Assembly (NCBI RefSeq): GCF_014204625.1
Contig: NZ_JACHLU010000002.1
Span: 248,001 to 312,000, forward strand
Source of the DNA: Gillisella vitis
GTDB taxonomy: Bacteria; Pseudomonadota; Alphaproteobacteria; Rhizobiales; Rhizobiaceae
DNA: 64,000 bases
Direction of reading: 5' to 3'
The translations under genes and the position numbers were made by a program. The notes under the pieces were generated by a model. That model ran no database searches. It was not told the origin of the DNA and worked only from the letters and a program-made list of their open reading frames with translations. Positions 52,351 through 61,319 of the stretch are shown here, in pieces. Each line of letters starts with the position of its first letter. Position 1 is the stretch's first letter.

Positions 52351-53982
52351 ATGAAAACTCAATATCGCATTTTCGCGGTAGCGTTTGCGCTTGCCGTCAT
52401 TATTGGTGCATCCATGTTCACCGCTGCCAGCGTTGGCGGTGTGGATTTTGCATCGTTTTGGCCACATGCCTCGGCGGTGGCTGCTATCGATCTGGCCCAC
52501 AATATTGTGCCGCATATGGCCTTTGGCCTTGTTGCCATGCGGGCCGAACTCGCTACGCTGGAAAAACGAGCCATCGACAAGATGGCGGAAATCAAGGACG
52601 ATACCAGCGCCGATCAGGCCCGGTCTATTGAGGATGATCACAAAAAAATCCTTGCTGAAATTGCCGCAAAGCGTGCGGAAATCGCCAAAGAAGAACAGGA
52701 AGATGCCAGCCGCAGCCAGCCCACCACGCAGACAAACACGCATCCAACAGACGCAAACCGCTCTGCTGATATTCTGGATATTGGCACCCGCGCCAATATG
52801 CCGGTGACTGACATTCAAGACGCCATTCGCAGTGGCGCGAGTTTGGATGTTTTCCGCGCACGTGCGTTTGACTATATGGTTTCGCAGGTCAGTCAAACCC
52901 GCACCACGCCAGCCCGCATTTTGCAAGATGAGCGCGATGTTGCGCGCAATGCGCAAATTGAGGCTATGGCCTATCGCATTGGTGCGCCATTGCCACAGGC
53001 CGGGCCAAGTGCTGCGGCCCGCCAACACATGGGTAACGGCTTGATCCGGCTTGCCATGTCGTGCACCGATGAGCGGAATTATCCAGAGACCGCGCGCGCG
53101 CGCGAAGAACTGTTTGACCGCGCAGCTCATACAACATCAGATTTTCCAATCATCATGGAAGGCTCGATCAACCGCACATTGGAGGCGCGCTATCGGCTGG
53201 TCACGCCAACCTATCGCACCATTGCACGCCAGCGTAATTTCCGCGATTTCCGCCCGCATACCACCATCAAAACCGGCGATTTCCCGATGCTGGAAAAGAT
53301 CAAAGAAAGCGGTGAAATCAAATATGGCACGCTGGTTGAAGGCAAGGAAACGCTTTCTGTTGCGTCCTATGCCGTTGCCATTGCGTTGTCACGGCAACTG
53401 ATGATCAATGACGATCTGGGCGCGCTTCAGGAAATGCTTGACGATTATGGCTCAACCGTTGCGTTGTTTGAGGAGGTTACCTTCTACTCCGAAGCCTTCA
53501 ACGGCAAGCTGCATGATGGCCTGCCGGTTTTCCATGCCGATCATAACAATCTGGGTGTGGCGGCGGCGATTACCGTTGACAGTGTTGGCCTTGGCCGCGC
53601 TGCCATGGGTAAGCAAAAAACGCTGAGTGGCAACCCGATGATGGCCAACGCCCCGTCATTTTTGGTAACGGGTCCAGATAAGCAGCTGGAGGCTGAAAAG
53701 CTGGTGTCGAGCATCACGCCAGCCACCGTTGATAGCGTCAATATCTTCTCTGGTCGCCTCACACCGTTTTCATCCTCGCAGATTGAGGCTATGGCTTGGC
53801 ACTTGTTTGCTGATCCGGCCATCGGCTCCAATTATCGCTGGGGCTATCTTGAGGGCTATGAGGCTCCACGGGTGCGGATGGAAAATCCGTTTGGCCGTCA
53901 AGGCATGGCCATGTCTGTCGAGCATGATTTTGGCTGCGGCGCGGTGGATTACCGATACGGCTACATGAACCCCGGCGAGTGA
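52351..53982 (+). CDS. Major capsid protein precursor with N-terminal scaffold and hydrophobic leader
   Basis: This 543-residue protein has three parts. Residues 5-30 are strongly hydrophobic (FAVAFALAVIIGASMFTAAS). About 65-130 is a charged coiled coil (AELATLEKRAIDKMAEIKDD) that looks like a fused scaffold. From about 220 it is a Mu gpT-like capsid protein (SGEIKYGTLVEGKETLSVAS, ALSRQLMINDDLGALQEMLD). GAGG lies 9 bases before the ATG at 52351. The protease gene upstream fits cleavage between scaffold and shell. The membrane-like leader is unusual for a capsid protein. Confidence 0.88.
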   Translation: MKTQYRIFAVAFALAVIIGASMFTAASVGGVDFASFWPHASAVAAIDLAHNIVPHMAFGLVAMRAELATLEKRAIDKMAEIKDDTSADQARSIEDDHKKILAEIAAKRAEIAKEEQEDASRSQPTTQTNTHPTDANRSADILDIGTRANMPVTDIQDAIRSGASLDVFRARAFDYMVSQVSQTRTTPARILQDERDVARNAQIEAMAYRIGAPLPQAGPSAAARQHMGNGLIRLAMSCTDERNYPETARAREELFDRAAHTTSDFPIIMEGSINRTLEARYRLVTPTYRTIARQRNFRDFRPHTTIKTGDFPMLEKIKESGEIKYGTLVEGKETLSVASYAVAIALSRQLMINDDLGALQEMLDDYGSTVALFEEVTFYSEAFNGKLHDGLPVFHADHNNLGVAAAITVDSVGLGRAAMGKQKTLSGNPMMANAPSFLVTGPDKQLEAEKLVSSITPATVDSVNIFSGRLTPFSSSQIEAMAWHLFADPAIGSNYRWGYLEGYEAPRVRMENPFGRQGMAMSVEHDFGCGAVDYRYGYMNPGE

Positions 53983-54066
53983 TGTTGCTTGATGCATAGC
54001 CCTGCACATTGCCAGCACATTGGTTGTGCGGGGCCAGTCTCAAACCCCAAATAAGGGATGAAAATC

Positions 54067-54408
54067 ATGAAGAATTTTAAACAACCGGGTAGCAACATCA
54101 CCGTTCCCGCGCCAGCCGGTGGCACGGTGTCTGGCAAGATCGTGGTGATTGGCTCTCTGGTCGGCATTCCCGCCAGCACGCAAAATGCGGGTGAAGATGT
54201 TTCGATCGAGACGGGTGGTGTTTTTGAGTATGCCAAAACATCGGCCTTGGCGATTTCGGTGGGCGACAAGCTCTATTATGATGCTGACGCTGATGTGCTC
54301 AACAAGACCGACACCAACAAGCTCGTTGGCGTTGCGGTGTCGGATGCGGCTAATCCGTCGCCAACGGTGGATGTGCTGCTGACACTTGGCGCAGCTGTTG
54401 CTGCCTGA
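54067..54408 (+). CDS. DUF2190 family protein (probable capsid decoration)
   Basis: This 113-residue protein has the DUF2190 pattern: FKQPGSNITVPAPAGGTVSG, VGDKLYYDADADVLNKTDTN and LVGVAVSDA. The family follows capsid genes and is thought to decorate the head. I prefer the ATG at 54067 because the one at 54058 is too close to AAGGG. Confidence 0.85.
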   Translation: MKNFKQPGSNITVPAPAGGTVSGKIVVIGSLVGIPASTQNAGEDVSIETGGVFEYAKTSALAISVGDKLYYDADADVLNKTDTNKLVGVAVSDAANPSPTVDVLLTLGAAVAA

Positions 54409-54824
54409 TGATGGACGGTGCTTTTGAGCGGCTGGCAAGGTCCAGCCGCAGAGCTGTCGAGCGAGTGCATGGCAAGGCGGTGATGATTTTTCCGCTGGAT
54501 AGCCGGGATGCAAACGCCTCGCCGGTGCTGGATGCGGCCAATCCGCCTTATCCAACCGTTGCGATGTTTTACGAGGATTCGCAGCCGCAGCGCGAGGATT
54601 TTGCACAACCGTCCAATTCTGGCCGTCGCCTTATGCAGCGGTCCGCACAAAGGACCGCCTCGATCCGTTTGATTGAGGGTCAGCCGTTAAAAACAGGGTT
54701 TTACATGCGGCGCGAGAGTGATCAGGCATTGTTTACGATCTCGTCTTTTGATGCGGATGGCGTGGGCAATGTCATGGCGGTGATTACCACCGCCCGCAGC
54801 CTGCCCCCTCCAGTGGAAGGATAA
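54408..54824 (+). CDS. Probable head-tail connector protein
   Basis: This 138-residue protein (MMDGAFERLARSSRRAVERV) has a beta-rich end (GFYMRRESDQALFTISSFDA) like small head-tail attachment proteins. The call rests mainly on its position after the DUF2190 gene, which it overlaps by one base. Confidence 0.6.
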   Translation: MMDGAFERLARSSRRAVERVHGKAVMIFPLDSRDANASPVLDAANPPYPTVAMFYEDSQPQREDFAQPSNSGRRLMQRSAQRTASIRLIEGQPLKTGFYMRRESDQALFTISSFDADGVGNVMAVITTARSLPPPVEG

Positions 54825-54829
54825 ATGCG

Positions 54830-55558
54830 ATGCTGGCCCCTGAAGCTTTGCGCCTGTTGACCGTCGAAATACTACGACCCACGGCGGCGATGGATGGCAC
54901 CGTGCCGTTTCCGCTGGTGGCGGGGCGGCGGGTGAATGACAGCCGGGAAATCTCTGTGCAGGATATAGATCCCGATCAACCTTATACCCCGGTTGTTGGT
55001 GTCTACAGCGGCGATGCAACGATTTCGCCGCGTGGAGATTTGAACGACTTTACCGATGTTGAGCACAAGGCAGTGCTGGATATTGTGGTCGAGCTTGCCA
55101 TTGTCTCCAGCGATGACGCTGGTGAATTTGCAGATGCCATGGCAAGCAATGATCCGCAGGCGCGCATGGTGTTGGCGGCCCTGTGTTCTAAAATCCGGTA
55201 TTTGCTGGAATTTAGCCAGGCCGGTGCGCCGTGGCGCAAAATTGCCAAGCGGATTGTTGAGCTGGAGGCAATTCCCTTTGCTGTTCCCCACATCGGCTTG
55301 CGGTTCCAGCGCATCACCTTGCGCTACACAATTGAGCTATCCGCCGATGTTTACAACGTGGCGGATGGTGGCTTGCCAGAGCCAATACGATCTGTGTTCG
55401 CGGGCCTGCCAGCTGGCTCCTATGCCAAGAAAAAGCTGGCTGAGCTGGCTGGATATTTTTTAGCGGAAACGCCTGATCAACTGCACGAATTGACAGCGCA
55501 AGCCAGCCTCGGCAGCGCGGAAACCATTGATGTTGGCGTGACGCTCACGGCACCCTGA
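54830..55558 (+). CDS. Phage structural protein, probably tail completion
   Basis: This 242-residue protein (MLAPEALRLLTVEILRPTAA) contains DLNDFTDVEHKAVLDIVVEL and LRFQRITLRYTIELSADVYN, compatible with a tail terminator fold. Its position between connector and sheath genes supports that. No family is firmly recognised. Confidence 0.55.
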   Translation: MLAPEALRLLTVEILRPTAAMDGTVPFPLVAGRRVNDSREISVQDIDPDQPYTPVVGVYSGDATISPRGDLNDFTDVEHKAVLDIVVELAIVSSDDAGEFADAMASNDPQARMVLAALCSKIRYLLEFSQAGAPWRKIAKRIVELEAIPFAVPHIGLRFQRITLRYTIELSADVYNVADGGLPEPIRSVFAGLPAGSYAKKKLAELAGYFLAETPDQLHELTAQASLGSAETIDVGVTLTAP

Positions 55559-55575
55559 TTTCGGAGATTACCACC

Positions 55576-55773
55576 ATGACAGTGAAATATGTAGCGGCCC
55601 CCGGTCGCGCAATTCCCGGAGGCTGGCCAGCCGATGGACGGCCTGTTGATCCGCTCTCAAAACTGCATCGGCGCATGGTCGCTGATGGCGATCTCGTTGA
55701 ATATGAGGCGGCTCCGACAGAGGCCGTCAAATCTGTATCTCCCAAAAACAAGGACGTGACCAATGGTCAGTAA
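55576..55773 (+). CDS. DUF2635 family small protein
   Basis: This 65-residue protein has the DUF2635 look: VKYVAAPGRAIPGGWPADGR, then LSKLHRRMVADGDLVEY. In Mu-like phages it precedes the sheath gene, as here, and it overlaps the sheath start by 11 bases. Function unknown. Confidence 0.8.
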   Translation: MTVKYVAAPGRAIPGGWPADGRPVDPLSKLHRRMVADGDLVEYEAAPTEAVKSVSPKNKDVTNGQ

Positions 55774-57238
55774 TATTCCAGACAACATTGTCGCACCTCT
55801 GCTGGCCTTTGATGTGGAATCGGGTGGTCAATTTTCTTCGCAGCTCAACGCCATTTTGATTGGCTTTGGCACGGGTGACGGGGCATTGGGTGAGGGCGAA
55901 ATTTCGATTTGCTCGACCTTTAACGATGCCCGCCGTTTGGCTGGTGCTGGTTCGATGCTGGAAAGCATGTTTATCCGTGCGCGACAGAATGCGCCTGCGC
56001 AAGTACTCTACATCGGGCGTGTGGCCGATACCGGCACGGCAGAAGTCCGCACCATCACTGTTGGCGCGGTGCCTGCCACAGGCGGCACGGGTGTTGTGCA
56101 GGTTGCGGGCGAAACGGTGAGCATCGATATTGCTGCCGGTGACAGCGCCAATGCGGTGGCAGAGGCCCTTGCGGCTGCCATCAATGGTTATTTCAACGCT
56201 CTGACCAAGAAGAGCCTGCCTTTTACGGCTGTTGCGGCAGCCAATGTTGTGACCCTGACAGCGCGGCACAAGGGCCTCTACGCTGGAAAGCTCGATCTTT
56301 ATGTGCCGCTTATTGATGGCGATAATGCTCTGACAGGCGTTCTGACCTTCGCAACCACGGTTGCCGGAGCTGGTACGCCGGATGTTTCAACTGTGTTGGC
56401 GGCGTTGGGCGATGATCCGTTTGAAATCATCATTTCCGGCTTTGGCGATACCGCCAATCTGAGCACGTACAAGACGTTTCTCGAGGGGCGCTGGGGCTAT
56501 AGCCAGCAGCTCTATGGCCATGTGTTTTATCCATACACCGGCACGGACAGCGCCTTGACCACCTTTGCCAAGGCCAAGGACACATGGCATTTGACCATGG
56601 TGCCGCTGCCTGCCAATGGCGGCATGGCAACGCCTGATTATGAGTTTTGCACGGCCATGATTATGCGCACGGCGGCTATGCTCAATTCTGGGTCAGATGG
56701 CCGGGTCTCTGCCAATCAATCGGGTCTCACCGTTGCTGGTGTGCTTGCGCCACGCGACCGCAATTATTGGCCAGATTATGCCACCCGCAATGCCTGGCTG
56801 CAAAATTCGGTGTCGAGCTGGAAAATTGACAATAGTGGCGATGTTGTCACCGACAAAATCATCACTCAGCAACAGACGACGAACGGTGCGCCGGATACCG
56901 TGTTTCGGGATATTCAGGCGGTCTATCAGGTCATCTATGCGCTCAAGTATTTTCGTGCCCAGTTGGCCTATGAGTTTTCGAACAAGGCCATCGTTGATGA
57001 CAATCCGGCGTCTCTCGAAAGCCTTGTGACCGTGAAGAATATCAAGGCCTGCCTTGTGCATAGCACCATTGATCTCGCAAATCGCGGTGTGCTTGAATAC
57101 AATTCGGATGTTGTGTCGCAGATCAAGGTTACGCGAAACGCAGACAACCCCAACAAGGTTGACATTGTGCTGCCGATGGATCGGGCCAACCCGCTCGACA
57201 TCTTCGCCGGTCTCGCTCGCGTGTACGCACAAATCTAA
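55763..57238 (+). CDS. Contractile tail sheath protein, Mu gpL-like
   Basis: This 491-residue protein is the sheath of a contractile tail. It starts MVSNIPDNIVAPLLAFDVES and carries VLYIGRVADTGTAEVRTITV, FEIIISGFGDTANLSTYKTF and, near the end, RGVLEYNSDVVSQIKVTRNA. It shows that the virion is a myovirus although the head genes are lambda-like. Confidence 0.92.
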   Translation: MVSNIPDNIVAPLLAFDVESGGQFSSQLNAILIGFGTGDGALGEGEISICSTFNDARRLAGAGSMLESMFIRARQNAPAQVLYIGRVADTGTAEVRTITVGAVPATGGTGVVQVAGETVSIDIAAGDSANAVAEALAAAINGYFNALTKKSLPFTAVAAANVVTLTARHKGLYAGKLDLYVPLIDGDNALTGVLTFATTVAGAGTPDVSTVLAALGDDPFEIIISGFGDTANLSTYKTFLEGRWGYSQQLYGHVFYPYTGTDSALTTFAKAKDTWHLTMVPLPANGGMATPDYEFCTAMIMRTAAMLNSGSDGRVSANQSGLTVAGVLAPRDRNYWPDYATRNAWLQNSVSSWKIDNSGDVVTDKIITQQQTTNGAPDTVFRDIQAVYQVIYALKYFRAQLAYEFSNKAIVDDNPASLESLVTVKNIKACLVHSTIDLANRGVLEYNSDVVSQIKVTRNADNPNKVDIVLPMDRANPLDIFAGLARVYAQI

Positions 57239-57273
57239 TCGGCGTTAAGCCGCAGAAAAAAGGAAAAAGACAT

Positions 57274-57648
57274 ATGGCAAGCAAGGATTTTGGCGGGCGG
57301 ATGACCGTCCGCACATCGACCGGCGCGCTGTTGGCAATGCGCGGCAGTTTCAGCATCACAGCCTCTGGGCAATCCAACGAGGTTGAAGTTGCGCAAGATG
57401 GGTCCGCAGATCGGGTGGGCAAGCCCACAGCGTACCGCGCAGAAGTGACCTTCAAGGATGATGGTGTGGATTTTACCACCGTGATGACGGCTGCGCGGCA
57501 GAACTTCACGATTTTTGAAGAGTTTACCAATGTCACGCATTATTTTTTCAATGCGTTTTTCACAGGTGAGCCGGTCTCAAATCGCATCAATGGCGAGGTC
57601 ACGGGCCTGACAATCGTGGGCGAATCCTATCGCCGCACAGACGGTTGA
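57274..57648 (+). CDS. Tail tube protein, Mu gpM-like
   Basis: This 124-residue protein matches the Mu-type tube family: FGGRMTVRTSTGALLAMRGS, NEVEVAQDGSADRVGKPTAY and FFTGEPVSNRINGEVTGLTI. AAAGG lies upstream, and it follows the sheath gene after 35 bases, the standard order. Confidence 0.88.
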   Translation: MASKDFGGRMTVRTSTGALLAMRGSFSITASGQSNEVEVAQDGSADRVGKPTAYRAEVTFKDDGVDFTTVMTAARQNFTIFEEFTNVTHYFFNAFFTGEPVSNRINGEVTGLTIVGESYRRTDG

Positions 57649-57656
57649 GGTGTGGT

Positions 57657-57959
57657 ATGGCGCAAAAAACAATCAAACTGTCCCGGCGCTATGAGGTGCC
57701 GGGCGGCGTGCCTTTTGATGAGGTGACGCTGAGAGAGCCGACATACCGCGACATTTATATGTCTGGATTGGGTGAACCGCGTGAAACCCATTGGGTCAAG
57801 GATAAGCCGATTGTCGTGACGCAATACGAGGTGATTGACCAATATTTGCAGCGCCTGGCCGTGGTGCCGGATTATTCGGCAATCGCTGTGTTGGATGCTG
57901 TTGATGCGTTGGCGGTTGGCGAGGCCGTCTGCGGTTTTTTTACCCGGTCGACGGCCTAG
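57657..57959 (+). CDS. Tail assembly chaperone, upstream frame (gp41-like)
   Basis: This 100-residue protein (MAQKTIKLSRRYEVPGGVPF) is the short product of the tail chaperone gene, with FDEVTLREPTYRDIYMSGLG as its conserved part. Near its end lies a run of seven T (57935-57941), where a -1 slip would extend it by 51 residues. GAGGTG precedes the ATG at 57657. Confidence 0.85.
   Translation: MAQKTIKLSRRYEVPGGVPFDEVTLREPTYRDIYMSGLGEPRETHWVKDKPIVVTQYEVIDQYLQRLAVVPDYSAIAVLDAVDALAVGEAVCGFFTRSTA
57935..57941 (+). promoter_or_regulatory. Programmed -1 frameshift site
   Basis: TTTTTTT is an ideal slippery heptamer in the zero frame GGT TTT TTT. It lies 16 bases before the zero-frame stop TAG (57957-57959). 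Slipping back one base opens a 51-residue extension with clear protein character. Confidence 0.75.
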
Positions 57960-58096
57960 TTGAGGCCGTTGATACTCTGGTTTTCCGCCTCGGTTTTGGC
58001 GCTGCCATGTTGCAGGACATGACCGTGCAAGAGATCCTGCACTGGTGCTGGAGGGCGACAGTGTTTGCTAAGCGAGGCCAAAACAATGAGACTTGA
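57941..58096 (+). CDS. Tail assembly chaperone, -1 frame extension (GpE-like)
   Basis: The -1 frame reads YPVDGLVEAVDTLVFRLGFG, then MLQDMTVQEILHWCWRATVF, ending NET. This has the form of P2 GpE (hydrophobic helix, then M-x-V-x-E-I-L-x-W). It has no ribosome site and continues the upstream frame, so it is made only by frameshift fusion. It overlaps the next gene by 11 bases. Confidence 0.75.
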   Translation, partial: YPVDGLVEAVDTLVFRLGFGAAMLQDMTVQEILHWCWRATVFAKRGQNNET

Positions 58097-58643
58097 GATT
58101 GATGCCAAAGAGCTGGAGCAGCTGCGGCGCGCAATAGAGCGCTTGCCCGGCGAGATTAAAACCAAGGCCATGGTCCGGGCCATGCGCAGACTATCGCAAA
58201 TGGCCCGCCCGCGCATTGTCCAGCGCGATGCCAAGCACACCAATATGCCGCGCTCACTGGTGGCAGCCATGACCACGACAAGCTTTAATGCGGGTGGCAA
58301 CACTTCACGGGTCACGGTTGAATCAGGTTGGATACCCTTGCAGCGCTTGGGCGCTGTGCAAAACAGCCGGGGCGTTTACGTCAAAACACGCGGCTCATAC
58401 CGCCACGCTTTTGTGGCTGGCATGAAAAGCGGCCATGTTGGTGTTTTCCAGCGCGTGCCAGACACGCAAATGGCTTCCAGCAATGGCCGCAAGCGAGAGC
58501 AAATCCGCGAGCTATTTGGCGCAAATCCCGCGCACGCCATCACCAACAACCCGGAAATATATCTGGATGTGATGGCTGAGCTTATTCAAGATTACCTCTA
58601 TCCGCGCATGGTCCATGAGATCGGGCGGCTTTTGGAGACATAG
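58086..58643 (+). CDS. Minor tail protein Z-like (GPZ family)
   Basis: This 185-residue protein starts MRLEIDAKELEQLRRAIERL and continues RAMRRLSQMARPRIVQRDAK, a pattern of GPZ or tail completion proteins, then GSYRHAFVAGMKSGHVGVFQ. The ATG at 58086 lies inside the frameshift extension of the preceding gene. Confidence 0.78.
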   Translation: MRLEIDAKELEQLRRAIERLPGEIKTKAMVRAMRRLSQMARPRIVQRDAKHTNMPRSLVAAMTTTSFNAGGNTSRVTVESGWIPLQRLGAVQNSRGVYVKTRGSYRHAFVAGMKSGHVGVFQRVPDTQMASSNGRKREQIRELFGANPAHAITNNPEIYLDVMAELIQDYLYPRMVHEIGRLLET

Positions 58644-58652
58644 GAGCGCGAC

Positions 58653-60689
58653 ATGGCAAACCGTAAAATCAAGGCAGAGCTTGAAATTGACGGCAAGGAC
58701 AATACCAGTGCCGCTTTTCGCTCGGTCGCTACCCGGATGGGGCAGATTGAGCGGCAAATGTCGAGCTTTAACAAGACGGCTGCAAATTTCGAAAAGCAGG
58801 TGGCGCGCATTGAAAGAAGTTCAAGTGCTGCACAAAAAGCCGTTAATACGGCCAAAAAGGTGACAGCGCAGGCGGGGCAAAAAGCCAATACCATCATTGG
58901 TGCCGGGCTTGCGGCTGGTGGCTCTTATCTCACAGGTCATGCGGTCGTGGGTGCTATCAAGGATTTTTCCGAGCTTGAGCGGCAAATGACGCGCATCGGC
59001 ATCACGGCTGGTTCTTCGGGTGAGGAAACCAAAGCAGCATTTGAGGGCGTTCAGAAGCTTACGAAAGATTTGAAGTTTGATAGCGTCCAGCCTGGCATTG
59101 AGGCGCTGGATACGCTGACAGCCTCTGGCAAAAGCCTGGAAGAGGCGATGGCCTTTTTGCCAGCCATGCTGATGACCGCGCAGGCAACTGGATCTGCAAC
59201 CAACGACATTGCCAACACAGGTCTTAAGGCCGCTGATGCTTTTGGAATTAAGGCTAAAAATATGCAGCGCGCCTTTGATGTGATGGTCACGGGCGCAAAA
59301 GAAGGCCAATTTGAAATGAAAGATATGGCGCAATATGTGCCTGATCTTGCAAACAGCTTTGCGTCTCTTGGTTACAAAGGTGAAGACGGACTTAAAAAAC
59401 TGGTCGCCATTTTGCAGACTATGCGCGAGGATACTGGCAGCGCGTCCAGCGCCGCTTCCTATGCACAAAATGTATTTGGTAAAATTTACTCAAACGAAAC
59501 TTCAAACGCCTTTGGCAAAATGGGCGTCGATCTCGATGCGGAGCTGGAGAAAGCAAAGAAAAATGGCGAAGATGCTGTTTCGGCCTTTGTGCGCATTTCG
59601 AACGAAGCGACCGGCGGTGATCTTTCCAAGTTGCCCAAATTATTTACGGATCAAGAATTCAGGCTTGGTATGCAATCGCTGATGACAAGCGCGGATAGCG
59701 TCAAGCGGTTTGAAACCGCCATGAATTCCGTAAAACTTGACGGCACTGTGCTTCGAGATTTTCAGCGGGTCGCAGAAGACACCAAGTCGAGTGTGGATGG
59801 TCTGTCAAATAGCATGGGCAGACTCTATGCTTCGGCTGGCGAGGCGCTGGCGCAAGGTGGCGGGAAGGAGGGCGCGGACTGGGCATCGGATCAGCTCGAT
59901 TATGCCAGTGCCGTCAACCGTGGCCTTGAAAAAAATGGGACGCATGGTTTTTGGGCCAGAACAGGATTTGGCATCAAAAGCTCACAGCTTGAAAAGGATG
60001 AAATGGCCATCAAGGGCGGCTATAACGATCCAAAATTTGTTGAAGACGTTGCCAAGCGTCGTGCTGAAGAGGATGCCAAGGCCGCGCAGGCGGCTGAGAA
60101 GCGTTATGGTCGCTACGCACCAAACGCTCCACCCGTGACGGTTGCTGATCCACAGAGTGCGAACAAACAGCCGCCCGTTGCGCCAATCACCAAAGATCAG
60201 ATCAGCACCGGCGCATCTCACGCAGAGCGTGAGGCCAATTCGCCGGGTACCGCAAAAGCCATTATCGATTGGCTCAATGGCAATAGCAGCGGCAACAAAG
60301 CGCCCGCCAGCCGTTGGGATCGCCCACGCGGCGCGCCAGCCGCGCCAATATCTATTGATGCAAATGCCATGGTGCCTGATAACGTGGCCGCAAAAGCCAT
60401 GGCTGAGGGCGGTAAAGAGGCTGGAAAAGCCATTGAAGACTCGGCAACGGCGGTCAAAGGTGCGGGGGCGGACGCGGGCGCTGACATTAAAAATGCTGCC
60501 CAAAGCATTCGTGAGGCCGGGGCGGCGGCGGCGCAAGCTATTCAGGGTGCGGCTCAACAATTGCAGTCTGCGCAAGTGGTGGCCAATGGCCGCGCCGCGC
60601 AAGCCTCACCCGGCACACAAGCCGGTCGCCCGCTTGCAAATGTTGATCCGGGCCGCACCATGCCACCCGAAACATTCGGCCCTCGATAG
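58653..60689 (+). CDS. Tail tape measure protein
   Basis: This 678-residue protein sets tail length. It has coiled coil at 1-75, a hydrophobic stretch (ANTIIGAGLAAGGSYLTGHA) and the TP901-type core (FSELERQMTRIGITAGSSGE, TANDIANTGLKAADAFGIKA-like region, QYVPDLANSFASLGYKGEDG). The C-terminal 200 residues are alanine- and proline-rich. Using the usual relation of about 0.15 nm per residue, the tail would be near 100 nm. That figure is inferred. Confidence 0.9.
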   Translation: MANRKIKAELEIDGKDNTSAAFRSVATRMGQIERQMSSFNKTAANFEKQVARIERSSSAAQKAVNTAKKVTAQAGQKANTIIGAGLAAGGSYLTGHAVVGAIKDFSELERQMTRIGITAGSSGEETKAAFEGVQKLTKDLKFDSVQPGIEALDTLTASGKSLEEAMAFLPAMLMTAQATGSATNDIANTGLKAADAFGIKAKNMQRAFDVMVTGAKEGQFEMKDMAQYVPDLANSFASLGYKGEDGLKKLVAILQTMREDTGSASSAASYAQNVFGKIYSNETSNAFGKMGVDLDAELEKAKKNGEDAVSAFVRISNEATGGDLSKLPKLFTDQEFRLGMQSLMTSADSVKRFETAMNSVKLDGTVLRDFQRVAEDTKSSVDGLSNSMGRLYASAGEALAQGGGKEGADWASDQLDYASAVNRGLEKNGTHGFWARTGFGIKSSQLEKDEMAIKGGYNDPKFVEDVAKRRAEEDAKAAQAAEKRYGRYAPNAPPVTVADPQSANKQPPVAPITKDQISTGASHAEREANSPGTAKAIIDWLNGNSSGNKAPASRWDRPRGAPAAPISIDANAMVPDNVAAKAMAEGGKEAGKAIEDSATAVKGAGADAGADIKNAAQSIREAGAAAAQAIQGAAQQLQSAQVVANGRAAQASPGTQAGRPLANVDPGRTMPPETFGPR

Positions 60690-60715
60690 CGAGGGCCGAA
60701 AGGCTTTATCTGAGG

Positions 60716-61240
60716 TTAGCGCCAATCTGGGCCAATGTCTTTGGCGTAGACTGTTTTGTAGAGTTTAGCGGCTTGGGTTTTAATAGATGCGATCTCAACC
60801 GGGTCCGCCTTGTTCAGGCAGATTTTGAGGTTCATCGTATCGGTATTGTCGGCCTCGATATGGCCAGATGCGAGGATCACAATCCGCCAAGCGCAAGACA
60901 AAATCTTGTTTTCGATCACGGCACCAAAGCAGTCATTGCCAAGGCAAAACGCAAGATTGCGTTGCGCCTGATATACGCCGCCATAGGCGTACATCGCTTC
61001 AACAATAAACAGGGATTTTTGCTGTGCGCAGTTCGGATTGTCATTCAGGCAAAGTGTAACGGGTGGCTGAAACCCATCCTTGCCTTTCCAGTTCTCCAGC
61101 TTTTTTGAAAATGCCGGTTTCATTGGGCCTTCAAGTACCATCTCTCTGTCGGCTTGATATTTTTCCGTCAGAGATGCGGCATATGTGGGCGTTAGAAACC
61201 CTGCAAAGACGAACACCACGATTATTGCTAACTTGCTCAT
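60716..61240 (-). CDS. Secreted cysteine-containing protein (moron in the tail operon)
   Basis: This 174-residue protein has a signal peptide (MSKLAIIVVFVFAGFLTPTY ending AA) and six or more cysteines in the mature part (VTLCLNDNPNCAQQ, LAFCLGNDCFGAV, ILSCAWRIVI, LKICLNK), fitting disulfides in the periplasm. It is on the opposite strand to all tail genes around it and interrupts their operon. Such position is typical of lysogenic-conversion genes expressed from the prophage. Function unrecognised. Confidence 0.75.
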   Translation of the reverse strand: MSKLAIIVVFVFAGFLTPTYAASLTEKYQADREMVLEGPMKPAFSKKLENWKGKDGFQPPVTLCLNDNPNCAQQKSLFIVEAMYAYGGVYQAQRNLAFCLGNDCFGAVIENKILSCAWRIVILASGHIEADNTDTMNLKICLNKADPVEIASIKTQAAKLYKTVYAKDIGPDWR

Positions 61241-61319
61241 AATTCCCTCACTGATTGAGTATCCATCCGATTACCGCGCTGGGATACATGAGTCGAGCCT
61301 TTGAAAAATGGAGATGCCT

